From positions 83,755,156 through 83,819,155 of the forward strand of contig CAXIVR010000009.1 in the NCBI GenBank assembly GCA_964035755.1: 64,000 nucleotides of DNA, in the 5' to 3' direction. Each line of letters starts with the position of its first letter. The stretch's first letter is position 1. The notes below the pieces were generated by a model, which saw nothing but the letters and a program-made list of their open reading frames with translations, made no database searches and was not told the DNA's origin. The position numbers and the translations under genes were made by a program. This DNA is from Teleogryllus oceanicus. Lineage: Eukaryota; Arthropoda; Insecta; Orthoptera; Gryllidae. Shown in pieces: positions 11,354 through 23,600 of this stretch.

Positions 11354-12968
11354 TCCTGCTTATACGAATTTGCATTTTCAGCAGGTTAAAATTCTAATTT
11401 ATCAGCGGAAATTTTTGATCAAGTATAAGCAATTTTTCGAAAAAGAAGAGAAAAAACATAATTTAATGAATAAATCCAATTGAAACGATTGCTTTTCAAA
11501 TTTTCAAGGTTTATTTTGCACATATGCTGTGATTTTTTTCGAAAAAGATAAGTAAATCATTCGGTAATGAAGACATTATCACACAGAGTACGATAGAATT
11601 TATGTGGAAGGTACATGAAATGGAACTTGGATGATGGGAAGAGTTTGAATGCGCAACTTCGGAGATTTTCATCTACAAAATTCTATAAAAGACGCATTAT
11701 CATTAGTATGTTTCATAAATTTTACTATTATTCAACAACTTTTTAAAATATGTTTTCACTTTGTTTTTGTGATAAATTACAGTTATTAAATCGAACATTT
11801 CTGATAAATAGAACATATTTATTTAGTCTGTTTAGGACTGCAAATCCGAGCATTGCAAGCTGCCCTTGGCCTGCCTCCAAGACTACCGGTTTACCTCTAT
11901 TTAGTATAAACGTCTGGGTTTTACGATGATGGTAACCAGCGCTGTAGCATGATGCTCCTGGGAGCGAGCCCTGCTGCCGATCTCACTACACGTTGCTAGG
12001 CAGCGTCAACACTCCCAGTGAGAGACTACTACAAGCCAAAAATATGCATGATGTATCGCGTCCTCTGAAAAGGAGCGATAACACACAAAACGTAGCTTTG
12101 AGAAAAGAGGATTTGAAGATTTTCTTGACGTCTACTTACTGATGCTGTATTAACGGAAACTGTCATCCGTTCTATCTGCGCATTACATTTATGGCAGTTT
12201 GGTAAAATTATAAAGTTTTTTTTAAAAAAAAGTTGAGCTGATCGTATACTTATCTGCTAATCTTACTTTTTGTATTATGTCTTTTTTAAGTAAGATAATA
12301 CTGCTAACCACTCGCTTATATATTATTTCATTTTATGAGGGTTTTGTAGCGCTGGTGTGACAAATGAAGCTTTAAGAGTGTGCGCTGGTGTAACAAATGA
12401 AACCATGCGTATTCTTTTACTGCGAGAATTCGAATTGTAAATAGAAAATATTAAAGTTTAAGCAAAGTTGGAAATTGTTGATGATGGAATGAAATGTACT
12501 GGCTAGTCGATAGCTGTAACTGCTTTCGTGTGTTCGTGCAAATTTACGCAAATAAAACAAACCTGACTGTTCCAAGTTTCGCCGCATCACATCCATTCAC
12601 TTGCTATGTGCGAATGCTCAGACCTAAATATGATTTTAGTCTTATCGCGTCAAGTCGCGTCCTGTCACTCTTCTAAGTAATGGACAAATGGCGTAGTTAA
12701 AATCGTAAAATAGCGTTTTCTCCCACACAAGTCATTTAACCCTCACATTTTTATGTAAAATAATTAATTAAAATGTCGCAATGTACCTTATGTCTGTACA
12801 TTTACATGAAATTACTGTGGATTGTTAGACGTTCGTTGCATTACTTTTTCCTCATTTCTAAAGTAATATTAACTATTTTTCCTCTTCTCTCGGAAAATGG
12901 TTCTACACTATGGACATTTAAATTGTGATATTATTACCCCGAATGTGCGTATTGTAATCTATAATACG
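11354..12968. other. AT-rich stretch, no gene seen
   Basis: A GC-richer island at about 11830-12060 has no recognised feature. Near 12345-12405 a short imperfect direct repeat (GCGCTGGTGTGACAAATGAA and a close copy) occurs. Nothing else is supported. Confidence 0.45.
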
Positions 12969-13534
12969 ACCGGAAGCGGTAGCTCAGTGCATCAACTGAT
13001 GTCACTGCAGCGCCTCTGACCGGTAGGTCCTAGGTTCGAGTCCTGACGGCGGCAGGATTTTCGACAATAGCTTTTCACCTAGGTCGAATTCAGTCGCTGC
13101 CTGGAGAAGAATTCTAGCGGCCGGCTGCTCTAATCGGTAGTTTTCCGTGGTTTCTCCGATCAACACTAGGCGAATGCCGAAGCAGTGCCCTACCAAACGG
13201 ACCACGGACCGCGCGCGATCTGTCCTTCCTCTTCCTTGTTGCCTCCTCTCCCTTTACACACACACATTACATGCACTACACTACCACATATTCCGGGAGA
13301 CCGGTCAGGAGCTTAGACCTTGTCCCGACTGGGGCGGTGCCCCGCGGGTGGGAGAGTCTTGGTTAGGGGGAAACCCCACTAGCCGACGGTAGGTCGGCGC
13401 CGGATCTCGCCATCCGGCGGGGGAAGATCACCGCCATCTCCCGAGAAAAAAACATGCACTACACTAACTGGATTAATGACCAAAGTAGTTGACGCGCCCT
13501 GATACACGAAAAAATCAGTCAATCAATCAATCGA
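12969..13534 (+). mobile_element. SINE-A, full-length copy
   Basis: A complete family member of about 566 bp. The tRNA-like head has an A box (TAGCTCAGTGC) and a canonical B box (GGTTCGAGTCC at about 13032). The unrelated body contains the ACCGCGCGCGATC segment, a short CA-rich stretch, and a GC-rich 3' half (GGGCGGTGCCCC). It ends in GTTGACGCGCCC plus a short tail of TCAA/TCAATC repeats. Two pol III promoter boxes in the first 70 bases and the simple tail identify it as a tRNA-derived SINE. It encodes no protein and depends on a LINE for mobility. Confidence 0.92.
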
Positions 13535-14074
13535 AACTTCGCGATGACCTGGAGACCAAAGCGATGACCTCGAGAAAGAGAGAAAAAGTGCACTTTGGGT
13601 TGACTGAGCGGCGTTGCCAACTCAATTATTTGCGTTTTCATTTGCGTGCGCAGGTGGTCCAAGTATATCCGTTACTTTGGGCGTACTTTGTCATAGCGTG
13701 CCATCATAACCTGTGTGATCATGTGGGCAACGAATTCAATCATCAGCCTCTGACTCTTCATCTTTTCGGTGTAACGACCCTTTGGTCATTTGAAAATTAC
13801 TCTTGTTTTCAAACTTCTTTTCGAGGAGTGGCATCAACAATGACAACATAATCCTCATTTCGCGGGGATGAAGGCGATTTTGAATCATCCTGATCGTGGA
13901 TTTTCAAGGTAATGAACCATATGTGTTGGCGGATGAGCTCGGGCCTAAGCGAGTCGTGGGAGACGGCGGAGCAGGTCCATGGCTCGTAGTTATCGGTCTG
14001 TGTCTTTTGATTTATCCTTTCACAACGTAACGTCCTCCTTTCGCCCTTTTAGGCTGCCTCATCCTCCAGGTGCG
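13535..14074. other. Unassigned stretch
   Basis: No supported feature. A 120-codon open frame across 13489-13851 begins in the SINE tail and shows no domain, so I do not call it. Confidence 0.4.
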
Positions 14075-14298
14075 GCTCTGACCGGGAGGTCCTAGGTTCG
14101 AGTCCTGATGGCCGCAAGATTTTCGACACTAGCTTTTCAGTACCCTAACAAACCGGGCCACAGACCGCGCGCGATCTGTCCTTCCTCTTTCTTGTCCTAT
14201 CTTCTCCCCTTACACGCACACACTTACACTAACATTCACTACACTACCACATATTCCGGGAGACCGGCGGGAGCTTAGAGCTTGTTACCGGCGGGAAG
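14075..14298 (+). mobile_element. SINE-A fragment, head and middle deleted
   Basis: Starts at GGCTCTGACCGGGAGGTCC just before the B box (GGTTCGAGTCC), runs to TAGCTTTTCAG, then jumps about 100 bases of consensus to TACCCTAACAAAC and continues to ACCACATATTCCGGGAGACC, where it stops. The missing A-box half suggests 5' truncation, and the inner gap is a later deletion. Confidence 0.8.
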
Positions 14299-14527
14299 AC
14301 AGGTGCAAGTGAGTGGCACTTTCCGAGTGCAGCTGGCATGTTTCAAATATCGTGAATTTACGTGCGATGTCACGAGCTGAAGCTCTGCATTTGAACTGAA
14401 GATAATATAAGAATTTATTTTCATATATAAATACTTCATAATGCAAAGCATGTTTTTAAGTTAGCACCGTTTTGGCATTAAAAATTAATCAACTATTTTA
14501 TTTGTATAAATAAACTTGTTTATTAAT

Positions 14528-14980
14528 CTACATTTCAACGTAATTGCCGCGAATACTAAGGAACTTATCATATCGTACATGTAGATTCTTAATTTCATTC
14601 TCATTGAAATGTGCCGCGTGATATTCGAACCAGTCACGTACGGCTGTTTGACTTGTCGGATCGTTGATTTTCTAAACAATTTCATAAACAACACTCCTCG
14701 AAACTAGCTCATAAAGACGAAATAGAAAACGTCTGTTTTCTCGAACTTTCACGTCAATATTCTGCACCCAGTTTTCAGTAATGACCAAACCTCACCCTCT
14801 CCACTCTTCATAGTGAACATTAGTACGATCAACTTTAAATGCTCAAACCCATTTTTATTCCGTTTCATCGAACATAGTGTGTTCTGAATACACTTCACTA
14901 ATCCGCCGAAAAATCTCGGCAGCTATCAAGCCTTTTGCATGCAGAAAACTAATACAGCGCATATTTCATAGTCAGTGAGA
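14528..14980 (-). pseudogene. Internally deleted mariner transposase remnant
   Basis: On the minus strand the first half reads like the N-terminal helix-turn-helix domain of mariner transposases (FLHAKGLIAAEIFRRISEVY, then HTMFDETE, then VKVRENRRF). It then joins directly to a mariner-type C-terminus (HVRYDKFLSIRGNYVEM, stop at 14528). The catalytic DD34D core, some 150 residues, is absent, and several stops break the rest. In intact family members this protein cuts and pastes the element at TA sites. I did not identify terminal inverted repeats around this remnant. Confidence 0.72.
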
Positions 14981-15032
14981 TTTATTGTGAGACGTTTTAA
15001 TTCGCACAAAGGTAAACCCGGACGAATGTTTC

Positions 15033-15609
15033 GACCGGGAGCGGTAGCTCAGTGCATCAACTGATGCGACTGCAGCGCCTCTGACCGGGAGGTCCTAGGT
15101 TCCCACTCCCTAAGGCGGAAGGATTTTCGACACTAGCTTTTCAGCTAGGTCGAATTCAGTCGCTGCCTGGAGGAGAATTCTAGCGGCCGGCTGCTCTGAT
15201 CGGTAGTTTTCCGTGGTTTCTCCGATCAACACCAGGCGAATGCTGGAGCAGTACCCAACCAAACGGGCCACGGACCGCGCGCGATCTTTCCTTCCTCTTC
15301 CTTGTCCTATCCATTACCCCTTACACACACACACACACACACACACACACTTACACTACCACATATTCCGGGAGACCGGTCGGGAGTTTAGAGCTTGTCC
15401 CGGGTGGGGCGGTGCCCCGCTGGTAGGAGAGTCCTGGTTAGGGGGAAACCCCACTAGCCGACGGTTGGTCGGTAGGTCGGCGCCGGATCTCGCCATCCAG
15501 CGGGGGAAGATCGCCGCAATCTCCCGAGAAACAAACACACACTACACTAACGGGAATAATGACCATAGCAGTTGACGCGCCCGGAAACACGAAAAAACCA
15601 AACCAAACA
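15033..15609 (+). mobile_element. SINE-A, full-length copy with target duplication
   Basis: About 577 bp from the head GACCGGGAGCGGTAGCTCAG to a tail of AACC/AAACC-type repeats (AACCAAACCAAAC). The 8-base sequence AATGTTTC lies directly before the head (15025-15032) and directly after the tail (15610-15617), a clean target-site duplication. The B box is altered (GGTTCCCACTCC), as in the 11028 copy, so these two may belong to one subfamily. A (CA)n run at about 15326-15350 lies at the family's usual CA-rich site. Confidence 0.93.
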
Positions 15610-15617
15610 AATGTTTC

Positions 15618-16100
15618 CGTAATGGCGTCTCTGAATAAACAGATATAGGTACTCGGCGCGCATGCGCATAAAGGCGACAACAGCGCTAAAGCGGCCAAAT
15701 TTAAAAACAGGGCTTTCATTAAGAATACACCCAGAGAGTATACTATACATCTAATACAATACAATATAATACACCTAACTTATTTGGATCTGCTTGCTGC
15801 AGCCCTACCCGGAAACGTAATCGGTCTGACGTATTGGCCTGCGCAGCCACAAGCAAGAGAGGGAAACTGAGTCGAATTTATGAAGTTCTGCCATCAGAGC
15901 TCTTAGGGGCCTGCCATGTGGGGGACTGCTGGGAGGTCTTGACCGCCCCTTGGGGCGACTGCAATTGGTCAGAGGTTCATAAATCGCAAAACCGAACACT
16001 GGCAGCCTGCTAGGCCTGGCAGGCCCTTGGCAGAAGTTTATAAATACGGCCCTAAATTTCTGGAGCCCTTTTTCAACGAACATTATTATTTACATACTTC
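15618..16100. promoter_or_regulatory. GC-richer, promoter-like stretch
   Basis: A perfect NRF-1-type palindrome (CGCGCATGCGCA, 15657-15668) is followed by several GC-rich segments, an ACCCGGAAACG ETS-like site (about 15808) and a CCAAT-box-like element (CAATTGG, near 15962). NRF-1 (erect wing in flies) binds such palindromes in housekeeping promoters. No adjacent exon is visible in the window, so this is a tentative call based only on motif content. Confidence 0.25.
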
Positions 16101-16600
16101 TGAATGAAACTAATTGAATAAAGCATACTTCAAGGAGAAGTAGTGGTGCTACAGAATGGAACAGACTTTCTCGTATTAGTTTCTTTTTAATTTCTTTGGT
16201 CTGGGCTAGCGATTCTTACTTGTCACATACTCTCGCAGGCTGCCATCTGTCGTCCCCCAAAGTACATGTTTTGAAATTTTGTCAATTTTTCTGTTTCCTA
16301 ATAATAGAATTGAAATATTACTTTGAGTATATTAAAGAAGAGTAAAACGTCGTTCTAAACAGTGATTTTTACTGAAACAGTTGGTGCAGTTTCTAATAAA
16401 ACTACGTTTAAGTAATTGAGTTGTTTGAAGAAAGAAATTGTTTAAGTTTTTGATAAACTTCCACTCGCAATAATGTATACAAACATTTCGCAATGTGAAT
16501 ATTAACAGCGAGCGGGAGAAATATTACTAAAAATTTACATTTGTGTAGATTAAAAAAAAATAATACAGAAAATTTAAGTTTATGTCATCTTAAATAATGC
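16100..16600. other. AT-rich stretch, no gene seen
   Basis: No supported feature apart from a segment (about 16320-16350, ATATTAAAGAAGAGTA) that recurs near 63790-63815 and belongs to the dispersed repeat described next. Confidence 0.4.
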
Positions 16601-17520
16601 AATTACGTCTAACCGTTGGAAAAGTTTGAAGAAAAAATTTGGAGCCGTTTTTTTGAGAAATTGGCGTTTGAAGGTTTCTGAAGATACGGAAATTTGAGCT
16701 CGTTTTCACTCAAAAGTTTTGAGTTTTCGAGAAACTTTATAAAACATCGTTTATAGAACATGTATTCTAAATTAATTTTAAAAAATCCCCATTAATTTAA
16801 ATATCAACGGCCTGAGAGGCTAGTAAAAATACGTTTTGGTAATTTTTTGAAAAAACAAAAGAATACAGCAAAATATCGCGTATGTCATCTCATAGCGTAC
16901 GTTTTGCACAATCGCTACCAAACGTTTATAGAAAAAATTTGGAGCCGTTTTCGAGAAAAACTTGTTTTTGTTATTTTTTCAAAATTGTACATATTTATCG
17001 CAATATTGCTCGAAAACGACTAAAATTTTCAAATAAATGTACATGACCTTATTGTAGGAATTGATTATGAACAACAAACTTCATCTGATGGAAAAATCTC
17101 TATCCTTAATTTTGTAGTTGCAGGAAGACGCCGAAAAAAACACTTTTCAATTTAATCCAGAACTAACTGTGAAAATCGGATTTATGACACCTTTATAAGT
17201 GTATTTTACTCTATTCTTACAAGAAATTTAGAGAATAAGTTAAGAACCATTTTTGAGAAAATTTGGAAATGTACCAGGGGCTTCATATAAAGTATCCCCA
17301 AAAATTAATGAATGTTTTTCAATATAATAGAGCTTCAATTCAGGCCAGATAGACTTTTGTTTCAATTTGGAAAACCTCTTATGCATAGTTTAGATCCTAG
17401 TGTTGTTCACATACACCGGGCTGACGGACAAATAAACAAACGGACGGACGTTTTGAAGAAGAAATACTTTTTCAGTATCAGGGGGCCCCAAAATGTGACC
17501 TTCTATTGAAATCTTGAAAT
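16600..17520. repeat. Dispersed AT-rich repeat
   Basis: The phrase AAAAATTTGGAGCCGTTTT occurs near 16630 and again near 16935, and a close form occurs near 63850. Another shared phrase, GGAAGACGCCGAAAA, occurs near 17122 and near 63557. The order and surrounding text are similar in both places, so 16.3-17.2 kb and 63.5-64 kb are diverged copies of one repeat family. It has no recognised coding content. A GGACGGACG-type run follows at about 17440. Confidence 0.6.
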
Positions 17521-18666
17521 CAATTCTCCGCAGCATTACATAACTTTTTCTATTCTACGTATACGGGAAATAAATGAATGATAACTGCAATAATATGGTT
17601 AATACATAAAATTGATTTTATGTTAAGTATTTACACGGTTGCGACATGGTTGGAAAGCCTCTACCCTGAATGTCCCTGAACAACAATTTCGCAAATTGTC
17701 AAGTTAAATAGCACGAAAATAAAGAATTGTTCGTGTTCAAGAAAATATGACATTATTGTGTAAAACTACGGGCCCCTTTCAAAAATATGCACGGAGCCCC
17801 CAGCTTTCGTACCCTCCCTGTGCGCGTGCCTATGTTGAGGTCCTATCTTACTATGCTCGTCATGGCATTTCTTGGTTTAAAGAATAATTCCAGTTCTGAT
17901 AAGAACCTCATTACATCCTGTAAAATGACAACCATATCATAATACATGCATGTTCTGTAATATTGCTGCCGCTTGCATTAACGCATCGGTTGGTTTTATA
18001 AAAAGTTCAACGGCTAGAACAGGCTCGTATTAAAATTGAAACTGATAATATGATTGAAGGGATCTAACGTAACATTAATTATACATTCGTTATCGTTAAT
18101 TATCTCTGCACTTTGATATTTTAATACCATGCGAAAGCAGGCACCAAAATTAAACAGAAGCGCCTTGAAAATTCTAATTATAATCATTCTGTCTTTTCAT
18201 AAATGATATTAAAATGTTGCAGGGATAAAGGCAATTTATTGAATTACTTAATAAAATGTTAGAAGTCCATAATGAATAATCTTGTTAACGATGATTGCGC
18301 TTTCTTTGTATGAAATTGGCCTGTAGGTTTCATACAATTACCTACTATAACTTCCGAGCAACGGGTTTGTTAACGTACCAAAACGCATTTTCACGAACGA
18401 ATAAAAAAAGGATTCTTGATTTTGCGAGATGTTTATTCATAACGTAGTGACCAGGAAGCAAAAAAGAAAATATTTTCAAATTGCGTTCGCAGACGTAAGT
18501 GGTCGTAACGGGGCATCGCCGTGGCTTCTCGTCGATTCCATTTTCTTCTTGTTTGTTTCTCTTTGCTATCGAAACAATAGAGGTCCCGCAAAGAAAAACG
18601 CGTTTCTCCCCTCCGAGAGCATTGGAGTTCGTCCCGATGGTTACAGCGCAGCAGGGGAAACACGCC
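17521..18666. other. AT-rich stretch, no gene seen
   Basis: No supported gene. The last 200 bases become GC-richer towards the minisatellite. Confidence 0.45.
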
Positions 18667-18925
18667 TGACGCCTTCGACTAGACGCCTTCGACTAGACGC
18701 CTCGACTAGAAGCCTCGACCAGACGCCTTCGACCAGACGCCTTCGACTAGACGCCTTCGACTAGACGCCTCCGACTAGACGCCTTCGACTAGACGCCTTC
18801 GACTAGACGCCTTCGACTAGACGCCTTCGACTAGACGCCTTCGAATAGACGCCTTCGACTAGAAGCCTTCGACTAGACGCCTTCGACTAGACGCCTTCGA
18901 CTAGACGCCTCCGACTAGACGCCTG
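18667..18925 (+). repeat. 14-bp minisatellite (GACGCCTTCGACTA)n
   Basis: About 18 tandem units of GACGCCTTCGACTA with point variants (GAAGCC, GACCAG, CTCCGAC) and a few units shortened by one base. The period is not a multiple of three, so it is not a protein repeat. Variants are scattered with no clear gradient from edge to centre. Confidence 0.95.
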
Positions 18926-19152
18926 AGGCGTATTGCTTTCGATAACACACAGAATGCGATGCAGCCAGTGATTATTTGGCGTGTGCGAGAGCGTCGAATT
19001 TTTTAAAAAATATATTTATTTTCTAATTTACAAATTTTTCAGGATCATGAATAAATTTATACATAACATTTTTGGAGATGCCAGAAATTAATATCATAAT
19101 TAAAGATAATCATGATTATATTTTAATAGTACTTACTAATTAAAATTTGATT

Positions 19153-19915
19153 TTAATAACTATTCATTAATTTTTGTAATAAATTTAGAGTTTTAAGAGA
19201 TGGTTTTATTGAGTAATAAATTAGACAATTATTTATGGGGGGTAAAAAATATCTTTGGAAGCGCGAACGAATCTGTTTAAAGTGATAATTTTTTCCCAGA
19301 TCGAAATGTTGATGAACAGGATAATCTTTAAAGAGTTGAAGAATTTGAAGGTTGGTTAGTGATGAATGTTTTATTTGTTCTATTTGTATTTTGTGTATTT
19401 GTCTATTGAGATGAACCATCTGCCTTAGAATTCTCCGTAAAATGTATTTTGAATAGTTTGTATTTTCTTCATGTTTGACGTACACCAAATTGGGCATGCA
19501 TATGTAAGTAATGGTCTTATTATTCCCTTGAATATTGATATACCACAATCTATTTGTAATTTCGAAAATTTATTAGTTAATGTGTTTGATATTTTTGCTA
19601 AGTTTTATTTGTAATTTTTGAATATGTTTTCCAAGTTAATCGACGATCGAAATAGAGTCCTAAATATTTAATTGGAATATGATTTTCTATCCAGGGTATA
19701 TTTATATTATTTATTTTGAGACTGGGGGGATTAGTAGGTCTGCAAAGCGTGAAACTTTTTCTTTTGTGTTTTAGATGGATTTATTATTATTCTCCATTGT
19801 TGAGTCCATTTAATATATAAATTTAAAGAATTTTGAAGAGTGTTTCGGGCATTTTGTAAATTTTTGTGATATGAAAAAAGTGCAGTGTCATCTGCATACA
19901 GCGGTGGTAAAAGTA
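19153..19915 (-). pseudogene. Jockey-type LINE reverse transcriptase fragment
   Basis: Read on the minus strand from about 19915, the frame shows LPPLYADDTALFS, which holds the RT catalytic motif YADD, then about 60 residues later IKYLGLYFDRRLTW, the conserved thumb motif of Jockey-clade elements. It ends in a 131-codon C-terminal frame (19153-19548) rich in basic and aromatic residues. A few stops or frameshifts separate the parts. The 5' end is truncated just upstream of the YADD motif, as expected from incomplete target-primed reverse transcription. An intact element would also carry an AP-type endonuclease and a gag-like ORF1. Confidence 0.85.
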
Positions 19916-20185
19916 AGGTGTCGAATTTTTAATGAAATCTCATTTTTCTCTTTATAACAGTGTCGTTTAGTATGAAATTAATTTTATGTTATGACAAAAG
20001 GAAATCCCTCATGTTTATGTCATTTTGCATTTTGCGTTGATTTCGACTAGTAAGTTATTTGTTACCCTTTTCAGTCATTTTTAGTACATTTTTCGCTGAT
20101 TCCATCGATATGAACATAATGTTAATGGTTCTTGTATCAAATAATATTTACGAAATGCAACAAATATTCTCAACAAAAATCTTGA

Positions 20186-20341
20186 GTCGGCCCGGTGGCC
20201 GAGATCGCTAAGGCAGTAGTGTCGTGGTGATCTCGGACCAAACGGGGTTGCATTTTGCGTTGATTTCGACTTTATAGTTACCATACCGTTAACAGCAATA
20301 GTGGTCGCTAATGACCTAAGATGTTGATGCGACCTTAAATA
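20186..20341 (+). mobile_element. SINE-B copy with internal deletion and filler
   Basis: The head GTCGGCCCGGTGGCCGAGAT resembles a class II tRNA (Leu/Ser type, GTGGCCGAG A-box region). It matches the full copy at 57366-57593 up to CTCGGACC, then loses about 90 bases including the B box. The family 3' part resumes at ATAGTTACCATACCG and runs to GTTGATGCGACCTTAAAT. Between the two parts lies a 24-base stretch that is not SINE sequence and is a copy of 20025-20048. Confidence 0.85.
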
Positions 20342-20411
20342 CCGTTACCGTGTCTTCTTATTTACTTACTTTATTTTATTTACTTACTTTATTTTCTTAC
20401 CTACCATTACC

Positions 20412-20648
20412 GTGTCTTCTTATTTACGAATCAGTTTTGTAAAAAATGACTTGCTCAAGGGCGGGAATATATTTTCAGAAAATGCCGAAGTCTATTACTA
20501 TAACACTCGACGCAGAAATCATATTCATCAGGTGACACTATCAACATCTCATTACAAAAAATTCACATACAATACATGTACATTATTTTACAACACTTTG
20601 CCAGATGACATTAAACGATTAAATTCAATAGAAAAGTTTAAATCCTAG
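20412..20648 (+). pseudogene. LINE ORF2 C-terminal fragment
   Basis: The 78-codon frame contains YYYNTRRRNHIHQV, then FYNTLPDDIKRLNSIEKFKS. The series NTRxR...LP-DxIK...S...FK is the well-known C-terminal end of many LINE reverse transcriptases (Jockey, I and CR1-like). No RT core lies upstream, so it is a 5'-truncated fragment. It lies on the opposite strand from the LINE piece at 19153-19915. Confidence 0.7.
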
Positions 20649-23600
20649 GGAAATCGTTTCTGTGCATAACTGTTTCTATACAATTAGAGACTATACTGAG
20701 CATCACAAGAAAAGTAACATTAATTTTAATGATACTAATGCATTATTTACCATTTGAACTGTGTAAATGAGCATAAACAACTTAAATAACTGTTGTACTA
20801 CAGCAATGACCCCCATCTCGATCAGGTTTTTCGTCCAGTTTCCCTGATCCATTGAGCAAATGCTGAGATGGCCCCTTGTTTTGCTTCTGGACATCTGTGC
20901 ACGTCTTCTAGAATTCAGTGGGAAATACAATTATTCAAATTATCGTTTCCATGTTGTCGCGCAGGAAGTAATAAGAGCCAAAATTATTGCTTATTTATCC
21001 TTGAAAATAGATTTTACTACATGGGAGTTTTTTTTTCTCCCTTTCAAAATTCAAAATTTAAGTAGTATATGATTTGGTGTAGGGATCACAGAATTTTGAA
21101 AATGTGCACACAATTCACTTTTCCCTATAGGACGTCATACGCAGTTTTTAACTGTTTTTTTTGACGTAAAATAAATAAATAAATAAAAATAACCAATTTA
21201 AAAAAATCTTGAGACGCTTACTGGATTTCTTCCCTCAGGAATTGTAATGACAGTCGTTGTGCAGTAATCGAAGGTTCCTGTGACGCATATTAGCGCCATT
21301 ATTAGTTCGGTCGATTTCGGGTAACTGAAGAAAGAGATTTCCTGGGAATGAACAGTCCACACCAAAAGTTTGCAAGCTGAGTTCACTTGAACAAAAGGAA
21401 GAAGCCACGTTTCCGTTATACATCCAACAGTTTGAGTTAATCATTCAAACTGGTTTTGATAACAATTTTTACATTTTTCTTTGATTTTAACACTCCGTCA
21501 CTTGCGTCGTTGGATAGAGGGAAACAGAAATTTCTTTTCTAATTAAAAAAGGAATGTTAGCCTTCCAGGAATAGAAAAATACTTCTATTCTTCTAACGGT
21601 GTCAACAAACATTTTAACTCTGTTGTGCACTGTGTCGCCATACCCTGAAATAAAATCATTGTGCCTGTTTGACAGAATCCAACATTCGAGTACTGAATTA
21701 TGTGCTCTTGAATTCTTGATCAAAATGACATTTTTTTCTGTAATATGAGTTTAATATTTGATATGCTGTGTTTATGCGTTTCTCTCGAAATATTAGAAGA
21801 CGTAGAAAACTAAATAATGCAGGCTTTGGACTTAGTTCAACACGCGAGTACTCCTGCTACGAAGGGTCGAGCTAGTGACGGAAATATAATAGAAGTTCCA
21901 AATATGATTTCAAATTATTTATTGTTTTTTTGTTTCCATAGTGTATTCAATTATAATACAAGCAGAGATAAAATAGTTGGACAGAGTCCAACGCGCGAGT
22001 ACTCGTGTTACAAATGGCCGTACGAGTGACGGAATGATAAAAACATTTTAAGAGCATTTTATTGACCATTTTTGGCGATGGTTAAGGTGATCAAAATCCG
22101 ACCATAGTCATATAGTACTACGATTGAGCGACGCGACATCGACAGCAAAGCATCGATGTTGCCAGACATCCGACAGTAGAACTTTCTCAATACGGAACGT
22201 GTGTAAAGTGTCAATCTAATGTGAACTAATATTGCGGTCTTGCCTATCGCAATTTCTATACTATTACATTGCATAAAGCGGAATCTTGCCTAATTCGAAA
22301 AAAATGATGGTCCCTTATGATTTTACTTTGAGCAATATTTACTGTATATCGACTAAAATCCATTGATTTTAAACATCGAAGTTTTAAAGCTGTTTGAGTA
22401 ACCTCTAAAATTAAACCCGTGGGCAGTAAAGTTTAATTTGACAATCGCTGTGTATATTACTTCCTCGTAATTCATCAGTTACTGTACAGTTCACTTTTAC
22501 TGATACTTTTAAAGGTTTGATTGCTGATTTTAGTATAATATTTCAAAAAATGGAAGATCACTTCGATGCAATCATGGAAAGCTTGCGTAAATTATTCTTG
22601 CTTGTCTGTATAACATGCTGCAAATACTGTAACAGTTGAGATTAATTCACATTTGCTTCGTTTGTAAAAGTAAAAAATACTCCAATTCCTGGCTGGAAAA
22701 TATTCACAGTTACGCACCACAGACGCATCGTTTCAATTGGTTTGGATTATTTGAAGCGATTTTTGAAGAGTTAGTAAGCAAAATATTAATTTTGTAAATA
22801 TCCATAACCTTTTCCAATAACGTGAGAAAGTACGAGTATAGTTGTACACAACTAGTTCTACTAGGTTTTAATTTTTGCAATCTAAAAAGGTCATGGTCAA
22901 GGAAAATAAAATATTATTTCAAAAACAATATGTTTGACGAACTTTCAAGTCAAAAAGGAAATAAATGATCATTTTGTTGTTTGATGTAAACAATAATCAA
23001 TATTTTACAGTAATGTTCCTTGTAATAGAGAAGACTCTTTTTCATTGAATCTCCTAACAATTATTTCCTCACTAGAACGTACGCTTTGGAAAAGTAACGA
23101 GAAAATGGCAGACATAAAAAGAAACTGACTCTCTGAGAGACGTTTATATATCGAGCCAGGCGGAATACTTTCAAATACTGAATTGTATTTCAGCGAAAAT
23201 GGCTCTCTCCGCCTGTTTCTTTTCGGAATGGAAATTCGTGCAAAGCAAAAAGTCCAACTATTAAGTTTCGATTTAGTAATTGCAACGTATCAGAATAAGT
23301 GGATTAAAACAAAACACAACCCAACGTTTCAAAAATAATTAATTCTTTCGTTCTCTCTAGTTGTGCTTCTCTCAGTATCGACGACGTAACATTTGGGAGG
23401 CATAGGGCCTAAATTCATTGAATGTCCACTGTCTAGCCGGTGTGTCGTTATTGTGTTGGCGTTTTTGTGTCGATAGTATCGAATAAATTGCCCAAAACTA
23501 ACATCTTTTCTGAACGTATGTTGTACTTACAGGTAAACAAATTATTATAAAGCTTTTAACAACATGATAATGTGCAAATACATTCAAAAGTCAAAATATT

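Noticed and set aside
18667..18925. CRISPR-like array
   Set aside because: Units are directly tandem with a 14-base period and no spacers, in a eukaryotic setting. It is a minisatellite.
19153..19548. 131-codon frame as an independent gene
   Set aside because: It continues the Jockey-type LINE reading that starts near the YADD motif upstream on the same strand, and is its C-terminus.
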